A DNA stretch of 7,003 bases. It comes from Sneathiella sp. (lineage in GTDB: Bacteria > Pseudomonadota > Alphaproteobacteria > Sneathiellales > Sneathiellaceae). Position 1 is the stretch's first letter. Every line of letters starts with the position of its first letter. Shown piece by piece: positions 6,505-7,003 of this stretch. The notes beneath the pieces are model-generated. The model ran no database searches, was not told the origin of the DNA, and was given only the letters and a program-made list of their open reading frames with translations. The translations under genes and the position numbers were made by a program. Location: contig NVRR01000169.1 in NCBI GenBank assembly GCA_002732675.1, positions 1 to 7,003 of the forward strand. The letters are read 5' to 3'.

Positions 6505-7003
6505 ATGAGATTGCTTATAATTGGTTCCCTGAACGGTCAAATCGGCGCGGCAAGTCAAATCGCGATGTCCCGCGGCGCAAAGGTGAGCCAGGTCGATGAT
6601 ATCAATATGGCGCTGGCGTCATTGCGGTCTGGAAAAGGCGCTGACATGGCCATGATCGACGTCCATCTGCCGATCAAGTCGCTTGTCGACAGCCTGGTAG
6701 CGGAACGGATCAATCTCCCGATCATTGCCTGCGGCGTCAATACAGATGCGACGACCGCGGCCAACGCCATTCGCGCCGGCGCCAAGGAATTTTTACCGCT
6801 GCCCCCCGACCCCGAACTGATCGCGGCGGTTCTGGAGGCGGTTGCCAAGGACGATACCAAACTGATTTTTGCTGATCCGGCGATGAAGGATGTTGTGGCG
6901 CTTGCCAAACAGATTGCCCCGTCTTCCGCCTCGGTCCTGATCAGCGGCGAAACCGGCACCGGCAAGGAAGTCATGGCGAGCTATCTGCATACCCACAGCA
7001 ACC
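6505..7003 (+). CDS. flbD: FlbD, sigma-54-dependent flagellar regulator, 3' end cut off by the window
   Basis: FlbD is an enhancer-binding protein that activates sigma-54 promoters of late flagellar genes and, in Caulobacter, represses the fliF operon; the FliX protein controls it. Only the first 166 residues are present. Residues 1-115 form a receiver-like domain with the family's features (MRLLIIGSLNGQ at 1-12, IIACGVNTD at 73-81, NAIRAGAKEFLPLPPDPELI at 87-106). Residue D52 sits at the usual phospho-acceptor position, but the acidic pair after the first strand is absent (I-I-G-S) and the conserved Lys near residue 98 is Leu, so phosphorylation is doubtful. The AAA+ domain begins at about 120, with the Walker A motif GETGTGKE at 148-155. 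The remaining AAA+ domain and a Fis-type HTH should lie beyond the edge. ATG at 6505 follows AGGAG (6491-6495) by nine bases; it is 22 bases after the motA-like gene. NtrC-type relatives are ruled out by the N-terminal match. Confidence 0.95.
   Translation, partial: MRLLIIGSLNGQIGAASQIAMSRGAKVSQVDDINMALASLRSGKGADMAMIDVHLPIKSLVDSLVAERINLPIIACGVNTDATTAANAIRAGAKEFLPLPPDPELIAAVLEAVAKDDTKLIFADPAMKDVVALAKQIAPSSASVLISGETGTGKEVMASYLHTHSN

Noticed and set aside
6555..6974. 139-codon minus-strand open frame opposite flbD
   Set aside because: Ser/Ala-rich composition typical of antisense translation of a receiver/AAA+ gene; the plus-strand FlbD match is decisive.

Overview
This window is a chromosomal flagellar gene cluster from an alphaproteobacterium. 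The gene set, and especially a SciP (DUF1153) protein, an FlbD-type regulator and a FliF-FliG-FliH-FliN order, is the signature of Caulobacter-like flagellar control. The genus cannot be fixed from the sequence. The presence of a PomA-like MotA gene between fliN and flbD, and the moderate base composition, argue against Caulobacter itself and fit a more distant alphaproteobacterial order. All genes are on the + strand, and nothing suggests horizontal transfer or a mobile element.

Layout. The window opens inside flgE (hook protein, N-terminus cut off), which ends at 1189. A short intergenic stretch with a stem-loop and possible CtrA half-sites leads to the monocistronic sciP (1338-1637), closed by a convincing intrinsic terminator (1668-1694). 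A 250-base regulatory gap follows, with a CtrA-like box (1802-1816) and a 13-base palindrome. Then comes a tight operon: fliF (MS ring), fliG (switch/torque), fliH (export-ATPase regulator), fliN (C ring), a motA/pomA-like stator gene, and flbD, which runs off the right edge. Gaps between these genes are 14, 1, 52, 14 and 22 bases.

How the parts work together. FliF builds the MS ring and holds FliG through its C-terminal tail. FliN completes the C ring, FliH couples the export ATPase to it, and the MotA-like protein is a stator subunit that would push on FliG. In the Caulobacter model CtrA switches on early flagellar genes such as the fliF operon, SciP restrains CtrA-dependent transcription after division, and FlbD then activates the late sigma-54 genes (hook, flagellin) and represses fliF. 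The window therefore holds structural genes together with two regulators of their own transcription. Assigning that circuit here is inference from homology.

The window looks like a conserved, known system rather than a new one. The points most worth a second look are the orphan MotA-like gene with a Glu-to-Gln change at the torque-loop position equivalent to E. coli E98, the degenerate receiver domain of FlbD, and the sciP-fliF regulatory gap.
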